The notes beneath the pieces are model-generated. The model was not told where the DNA came from and made no database searches. It saw only the letters and a list, made by a program, of their open reading frames with translations. This document shows, in pieces, positions 7,737-15,930 of a DNA stretch of 34,155 nucleotides. How positions within the stretch are numbered: position 1 is the stretch's first letter; each line of letters begins with the position of its first letter. The translations under genes were made by a program, and so were the position numbers. Origin of the DNA: Desulfuromonas sp. (GTDB lineage Bacteria; Desulfobacterota; Desulfuromonadia; Desulfuromonadales; UBA2294); assembly GCA_002869615.1 (NCBI GenBank), contig PKUH01000113.1, forward strand, positions 1 through 34,155, in the 5' to 3' direction.

Positions 7737-10217
7737 CTACTTACTGACATCAACAGCAACAGCAGCTTCACCCTTGTAAACATTATTAATTCCGGCGTCG
7801 GCAAAGTGATACGGTGCAAATAAGACCCCTTGCGGCAACCGGTTGTCGATTTTGGCCTTGAGCTGGAGTTCTGCACCGTTCGCTTTGACTTTGATCATAT
7901 CGCCCTCGGCAACTTGCAGTGCCGAAGCATCTTCACGACCGAATTCAACGTAGGCTTCAGGGACAACCGCTACCGGTCCCTTCGCCCTGGTCGAAACCGT
8001 ACCGCTGTGATAAAGAGCGCTGCCGGTCAACAACAGATATTTGCCATCAATGGCCTTGTTGCCGGCAACGGCAATAACTTTTTTCTGCTTGATGACCGGA
8101 CTCTCACCACCCCAGACAACGCCTTCCGGTCCGATATCGTTGAATTCAATACCGGCATAGTTTTTAACCTCTTCGGCAATCGCCGCGAATACGGCAGCCG
8201 GACCGGTATAACTGACGCTGCTGCCGAGCCTGGCGGCGAGCAGTTCAAAAATTTCAAAATCGGTTTTTGCCTCACCAGGGCTGGTGATACCCGGCCGAAC
8301 CCGCTGAATCCGGCGCTCGGCGTTGGTGAAGGTTCCATCCTTCTCGGCAAATGATGCCGCCGGCAGAACAACATCGGCTCGCTCCGCCGTCGGCGACAGG
8401 AACAGGTCCTGAACGACAACAAAGCCGGCTCCGTCGAGGGCCTTTTCCGTGCGGCTGCGATCCGGGTAGGAACTCATAATATCTTCACCGGCAATGTAGA
8501 GAGCCGACAGGTTGCCGGCTGCGGCCGCATCAAGCATCGCCGAGGCGCCCATACCCTGACCGGCCGGGATAACCCCGAGGTCGATGGCACCCTGGCTGTT
8601 GGCCTTTTCGCCACAGAGGTAGAGGCCGCTTCCTTCCTTATCAACATTGCCGCTGAGGATCGCCAGATTGGCGGCAGCAACGGCAATTTCCTTGCTTTGC
8701 GCTGTGTAGGGGAGACCGTATGCGAGCAGGATAGCGCTCTTCTCGGCTCCGGCCAGTGCCTTGGCTGCAGCACGGATCTGCTCGGCCGGGACGCCGGTTA
8801 CCGCGGCAACCTTTTCCGGAGTGTACTCGGCCAGGCTCTTCTGCAGATCATCAAGCCCCTCAACACCAGCGGTCACCGCCGAACCATCTTCAATCAGAGC
8901 CTGCGCCATGGCGTTCAGAACGTTGACCTCAAGCGCCGGCTTATGGAGCATGGTCACAGCATTCGGCAGCTTGCCAAATTTGCCCTTTTTATCGGCGACA
9001 ACGAAAAGCTGGGCCTCGTTGCGCTTGACCGCCTGATTGACAACCATGCCGAAGACCGGATGGGTCTCATAGAAATCGGAGCGAATAGAGATGATGACAT
9101 CAGCATCTTCAACCTGCGGGAACGTACCGGTTGAGGCCTGGATACCGAGGGTTTGAAACAGTCCTTCCGTCACACCCTTGTAGCACTCGCCGCCGGAGTG
9201 ATCGATATTTTCGGTACCGGCTGCTTTGGCGACGTTCTTCAGCAGAAAGAGTTCTTCATTGGTCAGGCGGGCTCCCGAGAGGATGCCGAAACCCTTGTCA
9301 GCCGCGGCTTTCTGCAAACCTTCGGCAACAGCAGTCAATGCCTCATCCCAGTTCGCTTCAACCAGTTTTCCATCCTTCCTGACCAGCGGCGTCGTCAGTC
9401 TCTCCTCGCTATTGGCGTAGGAGTAGCCGAAACGACCACGGATGCAGAGGTTTCCGTCATTAACACCAATCTTGTCGTTGAAGCGAATGGTCTGAACCTT
9501 GTTGTCCATCACCCCGAGGCTGACGGTGCAACCATTGCCGCAGTAACTACAGACCGAGTCGACTTCCTTGAGCTGCCAGGGACGCGCCTTGAACTTGAAC
9601 GGCCGCGGCAAAATCGCACCAACCGGACACATCGACACGCACTGGCCGCAGAATTCACAGTTAAGGCCGCGATCAAAAGCGGTTGCGATCTTGGTTTCGA
9701 ACCCACGATTGATGAACGAGTAGGAACCATAACCGACGATTTCGTCGCAAACACGCGCGCATTTGCCGCAAAGAACACAGCGGTTCATGTTGCGCTCGAT
9801 CAGCGGGTTGACCTCGTCGGTCGGCAGATCGAATTTTTCACCTTGAAAACGGTTGGTGACAACTTCATATTCGTAAGTGAGGTCCTGCAGGTCGCATTCG
9901 CCGCCCTTGTCGCAGACCGGGCAGTCGATTACGTGGTTGACCAGAAGGAATTCAAGAACGGTCTTGCGAACCTTCTTGATTTCATCAGACATGGTTGTTA
10001 CCACCATACCTTCGGTCACCGGAGTGGTGCAGGCCGGAATCAGACGGCCTTTCATCTGCTCAACTTCGACCAGGCAGACCCGGCAGGCGCCGTAGGGCAA
10101 AAGCTTCTTGGCGTAGCAGAGAACCGGAATATCAATACCGGCCTCAATTGACGCTTCGTAAATTGTCGCAGTTTTGCTGACCGTGATCTCTTTGCCGTCG
10201 ATCGTCAGGTTAACCAT
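7737..10217 (-). CDS. nuoG: NADH-quinone oxidoreductase subunit G, multi-cluster electron wire
   Basis: This 826-residue peripheral-arm protein passes electrons from NuoF/NuoE towards NuoI. An N-terminal plant-type [2Fe-2S] domain has C34, C45, C48 and C63. The His-ligated cluster motif is H94, C98, C101, C107. Two ferredoxin motifs follow (C146/149/152/156 and C186/189/192/196). A molybdopterin-oxidoreductase-like domain begins with C222, C225, C229 and C257, the ligand set of the extra N7 cluster, which not all bacteria keep. The rest is the degenerate molybdopterin fold and a C-terminal beta-barrel. It carries no cofactor-binding Cys/Sec active site in the usual position, as expected for NuoG. 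It follows nuoF by 36 bp. Confidence 0.96.
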   Translation of the reverse strand: MVNLTIDGKEITVSKTATIYEASIEAGIDIPVLCYAKKLLPYGACRVCLVEVEQMKGRLIPACTTPVTEGMVVTTMSDEIKKVRKTVLEFLLVNHVIDCPVCDKGGECDLQDLTYEYEVVTNRFQGEKFDLPTDEVNPLIERNMNRCVLCGKCARVCDEIVGYGSYSFINRGFETKIATAFDRGLNCEFCGQCVSMCPVGAILPRPFKFKARPWQLKEVDSVCSYCGNGCTVSLGVMDNKVQTIRFNDKIGVNDGNLCIRGRFGYSYANSEERLTTPLVRKDGKLVEANWDEALTAVAEGLQKAAADKGFGILSGARLTNEELFLLKNVAKAAGTENIDHSGGECYKGVTEGLFQTLGIQASTGTFPQVEDADVIISIRSDFYETHPVFGMVVNQAVKRNEAQLFVVADKKGKFGKLPNAVTMLHKPALEVNVLNAMAQALIEDGSAVTAGVEGLDDLQKSLAEYTPEKVAAVTGVPAEQIRAAAKALAGAEKSAILLAYGLPYTAQSKEIAVAAANLAILSGNVDKEGSGLYLCGEKANSQGAIDLGVIPAGQGMGASAMLDAAAAGNLSALYIAGEDIMSSYPDRSRTEKALDGAGFVVVQDLFLSPTAERADVVLPAASFAEKDGTFTNAERRIQRVRPGITSPGEAKTDFEIFELLAARLGSSVSYTGPAAVFAAIAEEVKNYAGIEFNDIGPEGVVWGGESPVIKQKKVIAVAGNKAIDGKYLLLTGSALYHSGTVSTRAKGPVAVVPEAYVEFGREDASALQVAEGDMIKVKANGAELQLKAKIDNRLPQGVLFAPYHFADAGINNVYKGEAAVAVDVSK

Positions 10218-10253
10218 CGTGTCCTCTTTATCGTTAAAAATGCGTCTAGTTCG

Positions 10254-12035
10254 TTATTCAATTGCCATGAAGCGGCAGGCGTCGTAGCAGGAAGTACATT
10301 CGGTGCACTTCTCCTTGTCGATAACCGCGACCTGCCCTTTTTCCCAGGCAATACAGTCAACCGGGCATACCTTCGGACAAATACCGCACTTCTTGCACTT
10401 CTCTTCAATGACTTCAAACTTGAGCAGAGGCTTGCAGCTGTGGGAAGGGCATTCCTTTTCTTTGATGTGGGCCTCGTACTCATGCCGGAAGTAACGGATG
10501 GTCGACAGAACCGGGTTCGGCGCCGTCTGACCGAGGCCACAGAGCGAACTCTTCTTGATGTCGTAAGCCATATCCTGAAGCAGTTCGATATCGCCTTCCT
10601 GACCCTTGCCTTCGGTGATCCGCTCGAGGATTTCGAGCATGATCTTCAGGCCGATCCGGCAGGGGATACACTTGCCGCACGACTCAACGCGGGTAAAGTT
10701 AAGAAAGAAGCGGGCAATGTCGACCATGCAGGTCGTTTCGTCCATGACAACCAGACCACCGGAACCCATCATCGCACCGGCCTGGATCAGGGAATCATAG
10801 TCGACCTGGGCATCGAGAGCTTCTGCCGGCAGACAGCCGCCGGAAGGGCCACCGGCCTGAACCGCCTTGAACTTGCGGTTGTTGAGGATACCGCCACAAA
10901 CATCGTAGATAACTTCGCGCATCGCGGTGCCGGCCGGAACTTCAACCAGGCCGGTATGCTTGACCTTGCCGGTCAGGGCGAAGATCTTGGTCCCCTTGGT
11001 CCCTTCGGTGCCGATATTGGAGAACCATTCGGCGCCGTTGTAAAAAATGTAGGAAACGTTGGCAAAAGTCTCAACGTTATTGATGTTGGTCGGCTTGCGC
11101 CACAAACCACGGACGGCCGGGAACGGCGGGCGGGGGCGGGACATGCCGCGCTCACCCTCGATCGAAGCCATCAGGGCTGTCTCTTCACCACAAACAAACG
11201 CTCCGGCGCCGGCCTTGATCTTCATGTCGAACTTGAAGCCGAGATCGAGGCAGTTTTCGCCGAGGATCCCTCTTTCGTAACAGGTATCGATCGCCTTTTG
11301 CAGACGCTTGATCGCCAACGGATACTCGGCACGGCAGTAGACGTAACCGAAGGTGCAGCCGATGGCATAGGCGGCAATCATCATCCCTTCAATGATTCCG
11401 TAGGGGTCGCCTTCAAGGATCGAACGGTCCATAAATGCGCCCGGGTCACCCTCGTCAGCGTTGCAGATCAGATACTTTTCATCACCCGGCGTCGCCTTGC
11501 AGAATGACCACTTGACCCCGGTCGGGAAACCACCGCCGCCACGACCACGCAGGCCGGACTTCTTGACTTCCTCAATAACTTCTTCCGGCGTCATGGTGAC
11601 CGCTTTCCTGATACCGGTAAATCCTTTATGGGCGAGAAAATCCTCAATACTTTCGGCATCGATGGTTCCGCAACGCGAAAAGATCAGACGCTGCTGCTTC
11701 TCGAGAAACTGGCCATAGTAAGGTCCGGCGACCTTCTTTGGCACTGGCTCCTTGCCGATCATGTGTTCTTCAACGATTTGCGGCACCAGTTCGGGGGTCA
11801 CAAAATCGTAGGTGATCGCCTCCTCACCCGGCATAACAACATCGACCATAACGTCGTTGGCACAGAGACCACGGCAGCCTGTCTTTTTAATGTCGCAACG
11901 CTTGCCGACCTTTGCTTCCAAGCCCTGCTTCTCGAATTCATCTTCGAACGCGTCAATAACTTTCTGGGCTCCGGAGGCAAAGCCGCCGGTTCCGGTACAG
12001 ACAAGTATTTCGATATTTTCAGCTGTGTCGGCCAT
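10254..12035 (-). CDS. nuoF: NADH-quinone oxidoreductase subunit F with extra N- and C-terminal Fe-S domains
   Basis: This is the NADH-oxidising flavoprotein of complex I. The central part shows the FMN/NADH glycine-rich loop (G-L-R-G-R-G-G-G-G-F-P-T-G), Y-L-I-C-N-A-D-E-G-D-P-G-A-F-M-D-R, and the N3 cluster ligands E-S-C-G-K-C-I-P-C-R-I-G plus a later C-G-L-G-Q. At 593 aa it is longer than E. coli NuoF (445). There is an N-terminal thioredoxin-like [2Fe-2S] domain (about residues 8-95) and a C-terminal pair of [4Fe-4S] motifs (CKKCGICPKVCP and CTECTSCYDACR, about 540-590). This architecture is known from HndC-type and HymB-type hydrogenase diaphorases and from Geobacter-type Nuo. In the N-terminal domain the expected second Cys is Gly18, while an additional Cys47 is present. 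It lies 18 bp after nuoE. Confidence 0.95.
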   Translation of the reverse strand: MADTAENIEILVCTGTGGFASGAQKVIDAFEDEFEKQGLEAKVGKRCDIKKTGCRGLCANDVMVDVVMPGEEAITYDFVTPELVPQIVEEHMIGKEPVPKKVAGPYYGQFLEKQQRLIFSRCGTIDAESIEDFLAHKGFTGIRKAVTMTPEEVIEEVKKSGLRGRGGGGFPTGVKWSFCKATPGDEKYLICNADEGDPGAFMDRSILEGDPYGIIEGMMIAAYAIGCTFGYVYCRAEYPLAIKRLQKAIDTCYERGILGENCLDLGFKFDMKIKAGAGAFVCGEETALMASIEGERGMSRPRPPFPAVRGLWRKPTNINNVETFANVSYIFYNGAEWFSNIGTEGTKGTKIFALTGKVKHTGLVEVPAGTAMREVIYDVCGGILNNRKFKAVQAGGPSGGCLPAEALDAQVDYDSLIQAGAMMGSGGLVVMDETTCMVDIARFFLNFTRVESCGKCIPCRIGLKIMLEILERITEGKGQEGDIELLQDMAYDIKKSSLCGLGQTAPNPVLSTIRYFRHEYEAHIKEKECPSHSCKPLLKFEVIEEKCKKCGICPKVCPVDCIAWEKGQVAVIDKEKCTECTSCYDACRFMAIE

Positions 12036-12053
12036 AAAAACCTCGGTCAGTTA

Positions 12054-12551
12054 TCAATCCATCTTGACGTACTTGTCGATGACTTCATCCATCTTCTGAA
12101 CTGTCAGCGAACCGTACGTATCGTCATTCACCATAATGACCGGCGCCATACCACAGGCCCCGATACAAGCGACATACTCGGCGGTAAACTTAAGATCCTC
12201 GGTAGTTTCGGCATGGCCTACACCAAGACGATCCTTGAGGGTATCACCGATCCGGCCAGCCCCCTTGACGTGGCAGGCGGTCCCCATGCAAACGCGGATA
12301 ATATACTTGCCCCGCGGTTCGAGGTGGAACTGGGCATAAAAAGTCAGAACCCCGTAGATCTGGCTCGCATAGACATTGAGTCGTTCAGCCGTCAGATGAA
12401 CGGTCGGCTCCGGAATATAGCCGTAATGCTCCTGAATTGCCTGCAAAGCCGGCATCAGGGCGCCCGGCATATCGACATACTTGTCGAGGATCTCGTTACA
12501 CGGCGCGAGATCGACTTCCTGTTCTTGAACTTGCTCCACAGCTTCGCTCAT
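12054..12551 (-). CDS. nuoE: NADH-quinone oxidoreductase subunit E, thioredoxin-like [2Fe-2S] protein
   Basis: This 165-residue protein carries cluster N1a beside the FMN of NuoF. The four ligands are C88-x4-C93 (V-C-M-G-T-A-C-H-V-K-G-A) and C129-x3-C133 (C-I-G-A-C-G-M-A-P-V), the usual spacing. An N-terminal helical bundle (I-Q-E-H-Y-G-Y-I-P-E) precedes the thioredoxin fold. The operon order D-E-F and the short gaps on both sides support its place in complex I rather than a separate hydrogenase. Confidence 0.96.
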   Translation of the reverse strand: MSEAVEQVQEQEVDLAPCNEILDKYVDMPGALMPALQAIQEHYGYIPEPTVHLTAERLNVYASQIYGVLTFYAQFHLEPRGKYIIRVCMGTACHVKGAGRIGDTLKDRLGVGHAETTEDLKFTAEYVACIGACGMAPVIMVNDDTYGSLTVQKMDEVIDKYVKMD

Positions 12552-12577
12552 GGAATTACCTCTTGAGTCGGAGTCAG

Positions 12578-13756
12578 TTAACGGTCGATTTCACCAAGGA
12601 CAATATCCAGGGTACCGATCGTTGCGATTACGTCAGCCAGCAGCGCGCCCTCGACCATCTGCGGCAGAGCCTGCAGATTGACGAATGATGGCGGCCGGAT
12701 TTTCATCCGGTAAGGATTGGCCGAACCATCGGAGACGAGATAGTAGCAGAGCTCGCCTTTCGGCGCTTCGATGCCGACATAAACTTCGCCTTCCGGCGCC
12801 GTAAAGCCTTCGGTAATAATCTTGAACTGATGAATCAGGCCTTCGATAGAGTTGACGACATCCTGTTTCGGCGGCAGACAGATTTTCGGGCAATCAGCGA
12901 GAATCGGGCCGTCCTGCAGCTTGTCGAGCGCCTGCATAATGATCTTGGCCGATTCACGCATCTCGATGAGGCGCGCCTTGTACCGGGCGAAGGTGTCACC
13001 CTCTTCCATAACCGGCACCTCAAAATCGTAATCTTCATAGCCGCTGTACGGGTTATCACGACGCAGATCCCAGTCAACACCGGAGGCGCGCAGGGCCGGA
13101 CCGGAGAGGCCGATATCGATCGCATCTTCACCCGAGATCGTGCCGACGTCGATCGTCCTCTTCTGCCAGATTTTGTTGCCGGTCAGCAGGCCTTCGTAAG
13201 TATCAACATAGGAGTCCATGTCTTCGGCAAACTTGCGGATATCGTCGGTCACACCTGCCGGCAGATCAGCCGAAAGTCCGCCAACCCGGAAATAGTTGGT
13301 GGTCATCCGGGCGCCGGAGATCTTTTCATAGATATCGATAATCGCCTCGCGCTCGCGGAAACAGTAGAGGAATACGGTCATGGCACAGATATCGAGGGCG
13401 TGGGTTGCCAGCCAGACAAGGTGGCTCTTGATCCTGGTCAGCTCGGCAAGCATCACCCGGATAACCTTGGCCCGCTCCGGGATCTGATCGGTAATGTCGA
13501 GCAACTTCTCAACCGCAAGAACATAGCCGAGGTTGTTGCTCATCGGCGCCAGGTAATCGAGACGGTCGGTCAGGGGAATCGTCTGGTGGTAAGTCCGGTG
13601 CTCCGAAAGCTTTTCCACGCCACGATGCAGGAAGCCGATATGCGGCGTCGTTTTGACGACATTTTCGCCATCGAGCTCAAGAATCAGCTGGAGAACACCA
13701 TGGGTCGAAGGATGCTGCGGACCCATATTTATGGTCATGGTTTCAGTTTGTGCCAT
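12578..13756 (-). CDS. nuoD: NADH-quinone oxidoreductase subunit D (49-kDa homologue)
   Basis: This 392-residue subunit is derived from the large subunit of NiFe hydrogenases and forms the quinone pocket with NuoB. The start M-G-P-Q-H-P-S-T-H-G-V-L, with the His that contacts the quinone headgroup, is present. So are the H-R-G-V-E-K-L motif, D-R-L-D-Y-L-A-P-M, and the C-terminal L-x-D-V-I-A-T-I-G-T-L-D-I-V-L-G-E-I-D-R that replaces the nickel ligands. It is a single-domain NuoD, not the NuoCD fusion of enterobacteria. The gap to nuoC is 55 bp and to nuoE 26 bp. Confidence 0.97.
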   Translation of the reverse strand: MAQTETMTINMGPQHPSTHGVLQLILELDGENVVKTTPHIGFLHRGVEKLSEHRTYHQTIPLTDRLDYLAPMSNNLGYVLAVEKLLDITDQIPERAKVIRVMLAELTRIKSHLVWLATHALDICAMTVFLYCFREREAIIDIYEKISGARMTTNYFRVGGLSADLPAGVTDDIRKFAEDMDSYVDTYEGLLTGNKIWQKRTIDVGTISGEDAIDIGLSGPALRASGVDWDLRRDNPYSGYEDYDFEVPVMEEGDTFARYKARLIEMRESAKIIMQALDKLQDGPILADCPKICLPPKQDVVNSIEGLIHQFKIITEGFTAPEGEVYVGIEAPKGELCYYLVSDGSANPYRMKIRPPSFVNLQALPQMVEGALLADVIATIGTLDIVLGEIDR

Positions 13757-13811
13757 CGTTTGCCTCTTTATCCTTGAGGATTAAAGTGTCGCGAGTAGAT
13801 TTTCTTTCGAT

Positions 13812-14294
13812 TTACTGCAGACGACCCTGATACGGTTCACGATCAGGGCCCTGAACCGGGTAGTCCTTGCGCAGGGGGTGCCCCTCCCAATCGGCCGGCA
13901 TCAGGATGCGGCGCAGGTCGGGATGGTTGTTGAATGCAATCCCCATCAGGTCCCAGCATTCCCGCTCATGCCAGTTGGCTGTCGCCCAGACCGTGCAGAC
14001 CGTATCGACGGCCGGATCACTCTCTTCAACCGGAACCTTGATCCGGAGGCGATCCTTGAGGGAGATATTGTAAAGATTGTAGACCACCATGAAGCGGGGG
14101 GACTGACCGAGATAGTCGACCCCGCAGAGGTCGCAGAGGAAATTATATCCGAGGTCACCTTTAAGGAAATTGCAGATCTCGACGATCTGCTCTTTTTTAA
14201 CCGTGACCGTCGTCTCGCCCCGGAACTCTACAACATCCAGAACGGCATCTGCGAATTTCTGCTTCAGCTTGCCAACTGCGGCATGTTCACTCAT
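13812..14294 (-). CDS. nuoC: NADH-quinone oxidoreductase subunit C (30-kDa homologue)
   Basis: This peripheral-arm subunit has no cofactor. It packs against NuoD and NuoB. The family signature W-x2-A-N-W-H-E-R-E-C-W-D-L-M-G-I-x-F-x-x-H-P-D-L-R-R-I-L-M-P-x-D-W-E-G-H-P-L-R-K-D-Y-P is complete near the C-terminus. An upstream in-frame ATG at 14312 has no ribosome binding site, whereas an AGGG lies nine bases before the ATG ending at 14294, so the shorter 160-residue form (MSEHAAVG) is preferred. It lies 55 bp after nuoB. Confidence 0.95.
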   Translation of the reverse strand: MSEHAAVGKLKQKFADAVLDVVEFRGETTVTVKKEQIVEICNFLKGDLGYNFLCDLCGVDYLGQSPRFMVVYNLYNISLKDRLRIKVPVEESDPAVDTVCTVWATANWHERECWDLMGIAFNNHPDLRRILMPADWEGHPLRKDYPVQGPDREPYQGRLQ

Positions 14295-14349
14295 AGCTTG
14301 CTTCCCTGTCATTTATTTATTTTAGTAAGCTCCGGCCATACCGGAGTTA

Positions 14350-14859
14350 TCAGACTTCGGAAACCCGTTCGCCGACTCCGAGAACCGATCCGAACGAGTT
14401 GCGCTCATTCATGATCTTTTCCTGGAGCTTGCCAATACCGTAAATCAAGCCCTCCGGGCGGGGCGGACAGCCCGGGATATAAACATCAACCGGCAGATGC
14501 TGGTCAATACCCTGAACCGTACTGTAGGTATCAAAAATCCCGCCGGAGCAGGCACAGGCACCCATGGCGATAACATACTTCGGTTCCGGCATCTGCTCGT
14601 AAACGGTCTCGATAACCGGCAGCATCTTTTTAGTTACGGTCCCGGCAATAATGATCACGTCAGACTGGCGCGGCGACGCACGGAAAAGGATCCCGAGCCG
14701 GTCGAGGTCAAAACGGGCCGCACCGGCGGCCATCATTTCGATTGCGCAACAGGCGAGACCAAAGGTCATCGGCCACATTGAACGGGATCTGGACCAGTTA
14801 ACCAGCTTGTCCAGACTCGTTGTAATGATATTGTTTCCCAGTGTCTGATCTACTCCCAT
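14350..14859 (-). CDS. nuoB: NADH-quinone oxidoreductase subunit B, carries cluster N2
   Basis: This 169-residue subunit binds the terminal [4Fe-4S] cluster N2 that reduces quinone. The four ligands are visible: the tandem C37-C38 in [12 protein letters not shown]102 in M-G-A-C-A-C-S-G-G, and C131 in P-G-C-P-P-R-P-E. The D[16 protein letters not shown] motif is also conserved. The start codon lies inside the end of nuoA (10 bp overlap), which suggests translational coupling. Confidence 0.98.
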   Translation of the reverse strand: MGVDQTLGNNIITTSLDKLVNWSRSRSMWPMTFGLACCAIEMMAAGAARFDLDRLGILFRASPRQSDVIIIAGTVTKKMLPVIETVYEQMPEPKYVIAMGACACSGGIFDTYSTVQGIDQHLPVDVYIPGCPPRPEGLIYGIGKLQEKIMNERNSFGSVLGVGERVSEV

Positions 14860-15206
14860 TCCAGCGCTCCTTTTTTCCAGACATATACGTAGCCGACAAA
14901 CAGGATAAGAATAAAAACGCCCATTTCAGCGAAACCGAACATGCCGAGCCTTTTGAACATCACCGCCCAGGGATAAAGAAAGACAACCTCGATATCAAAT
15001 ACGATAAAGAGCATTGCGATGATGTAAAACTTGACCGAAAAACGATCCCGGGCCGTACCGAAAAGCGGCATGCCGCACTCATACGGTGCGAGCTTGACGG
15101 CGGACGGCTTCTTCTGTCCGACCAGGCGGGAAAAAACCACCGAGCCGGCCGCAAAGGCGAAGGCTATGGCGACAAGCACCAGGATCGGCAAATAATTGTC
15201 TAGCAT
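14850..15206 (-). CDS. nuoA: NADH-quinone oxidoreductase subunit A, first gene of the nuo operon
   Basis: This 118-residue membrane subunit (ND3 homologue, three transmembrane helices) has the conserved loop Y-E-C-G and the helix [21 protein letters not shown], whose acidic residues take part in the proton path near the quinone site. A strong ribosome binding site (GGGAGGAG) lies seven bases before the ATG. It is the first gene after a promoter-bearing leader of about 720 bp. Confidence 0.97.
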   Translation of the reverse strand: MLDNYLPILVLVAIAFAFAAGSVVFSRLVGQKKPSAVKLAPYECGMPLFGTARDRFSVKFYIIAMLFIVFDIEVVFLYPWAVMFKRLGMFGFAEMGVFILILFVGYVYVWKKGALEWE

Positions 15207-15284
15207 GTAATGACTCCTCCCAACGAGATGACTGTCACATTTAATCTAATCAGGGCTGGTTTTAACGGCATTTTAAGCGTGTGC

Positions 15285-15313
15285 AAGTTAGGATACTTTA
15301 AGGTCTTTGTCAA
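15285..15313 (-). promoter_or_regulatory. Predicted sigma-70-type promoter of the nuo operon
   Basis: On the minus strand a perfect -35 box TTGACA (15313-15308) is followed, after exactly 17 bp, by TAACTT (15290-15285), which keeps three of the six -10 consensus positions. It would give a 5' leader of about 70 bases before nuoA. A weaker alternative pair lies further downstream, TTGCAC with TAAAAC at 16 bp spacing. This is a pattern call only. Confidence 0.55.
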
Positions 15314-15325
15314 GGGAAAAATACC

Positions 15326-15348
15326 GTATACTGTATGCACTTTAGCGG
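15326..15348. promoter_or_regulatory. Near-palindromic operator-like element upstream of nuo, also found upstream of atpZ
   Basis: The core GTATACTGTATGC is close to a dyad (GTAT-N5-ATrC type) and lies about 13 bp upstream of the nuo -35 box. The 23 bases here match 19 of 23 bases at 23928-23950 upstream of the atp genes, in the same plus-strand orientation. The shared part includes the downstream string TTTAnCGG. GntR-type repressors commonly use such GTATAC-like dyads, and Geobacter is known to have a repressor (HgtR) acting on energy-metabolism genes. I cannot say that this is its site. Confidence 0.45.
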
Positions 15349-15930
15349 GATCGCCTGATGAGCCGCAAATCCGCTTATTCTGGCCTTTTACGACAAATTT
15401 GGTCGCCTTTTACCTTTAATGATTATCAGGTTTTATTCGAGACAATAATCGCCCTTTTTCACGCCGGCCAATCGGCTCCATAAACAGAGTTAATTGGTCG
15501 CTGAAATTCGACTGTTCCATTTACTGCATTATCAGTTGATCGTGGGCTTTTCAAGCTATATCGGAAGATCGCAATCTTGGCCGATTTTACTATCGCCTGG
15601 TCCGCCCTTTTCGGCGAAGACAACCAATCTTGCCGGTTGCGCTCACCGCATCCGCTGCCGGAATCGGGCCGCAAGAGCAATACGCCGAGCCGGTGGCAGA
15701 CCGACCATCTTGTCGTTCTTCCCGCTGCCGCCGGCAATGCGACAGAATAAGCGGCAAGCCGGGGTCCAGCGTTACCCGCCTGTTTAAGTTTCCGGCACTG
15801 CCGGGACAGGCGGAACGATCACCAATTAAAATACGGAAATTTCTACTTTTACCTGTACCCTGTATGGTGGTACTCTGATGTATGTTATGCACGCTGATTA
15901 GCGAACTTAGGCGCCTGGGGGCCAGAGAAT
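15349..15930. other. Intergenic stretch between nuo and the PAS-GGDEF gene with no supportable gene
   Basis: About 580 bp lie between the nuo control region and the diguanylate cyclase gene. Open frames here (for example minus 15590-15892 and plus 15494-15787) have compositions unlike proteins (Arg/Ser/Cys-rich, no hydrophobic pattern, no family motif) and no convincing ribosome binding sites. A 41-codon frame at 15358-15483 (MSRKSAYSGL...) follows the operator-like element but also lacks a ribosome binding site. A weak promoter pair for the cyclase gene (TTTACC 15848-15853, 17 bp, TACTCT 15871-15876) is the only regulatory guess. No c-di-GMP riboswitch signature was recognised. Confidence 0.4.

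Noticed and set aside
10440-11507. 355-codon plus-strand frame opposite nuoF
   Set aside because: Mirror frame of a highly conserved gene, with no ribosome binding site and no recognisable domain.
15358-15483. 41-codon frame after the operator-like element
   Set aside because: No ribosome binding site and no family similarity recognised; it follows a motif shared with the atpZ leader, but the products are not alike.
15590-15892. 100-codon minus-strand frame in the nuo leader region
   Set aside because: Arg/Ser/Cys-rich sequence without hydrophobic periodicity or motif.
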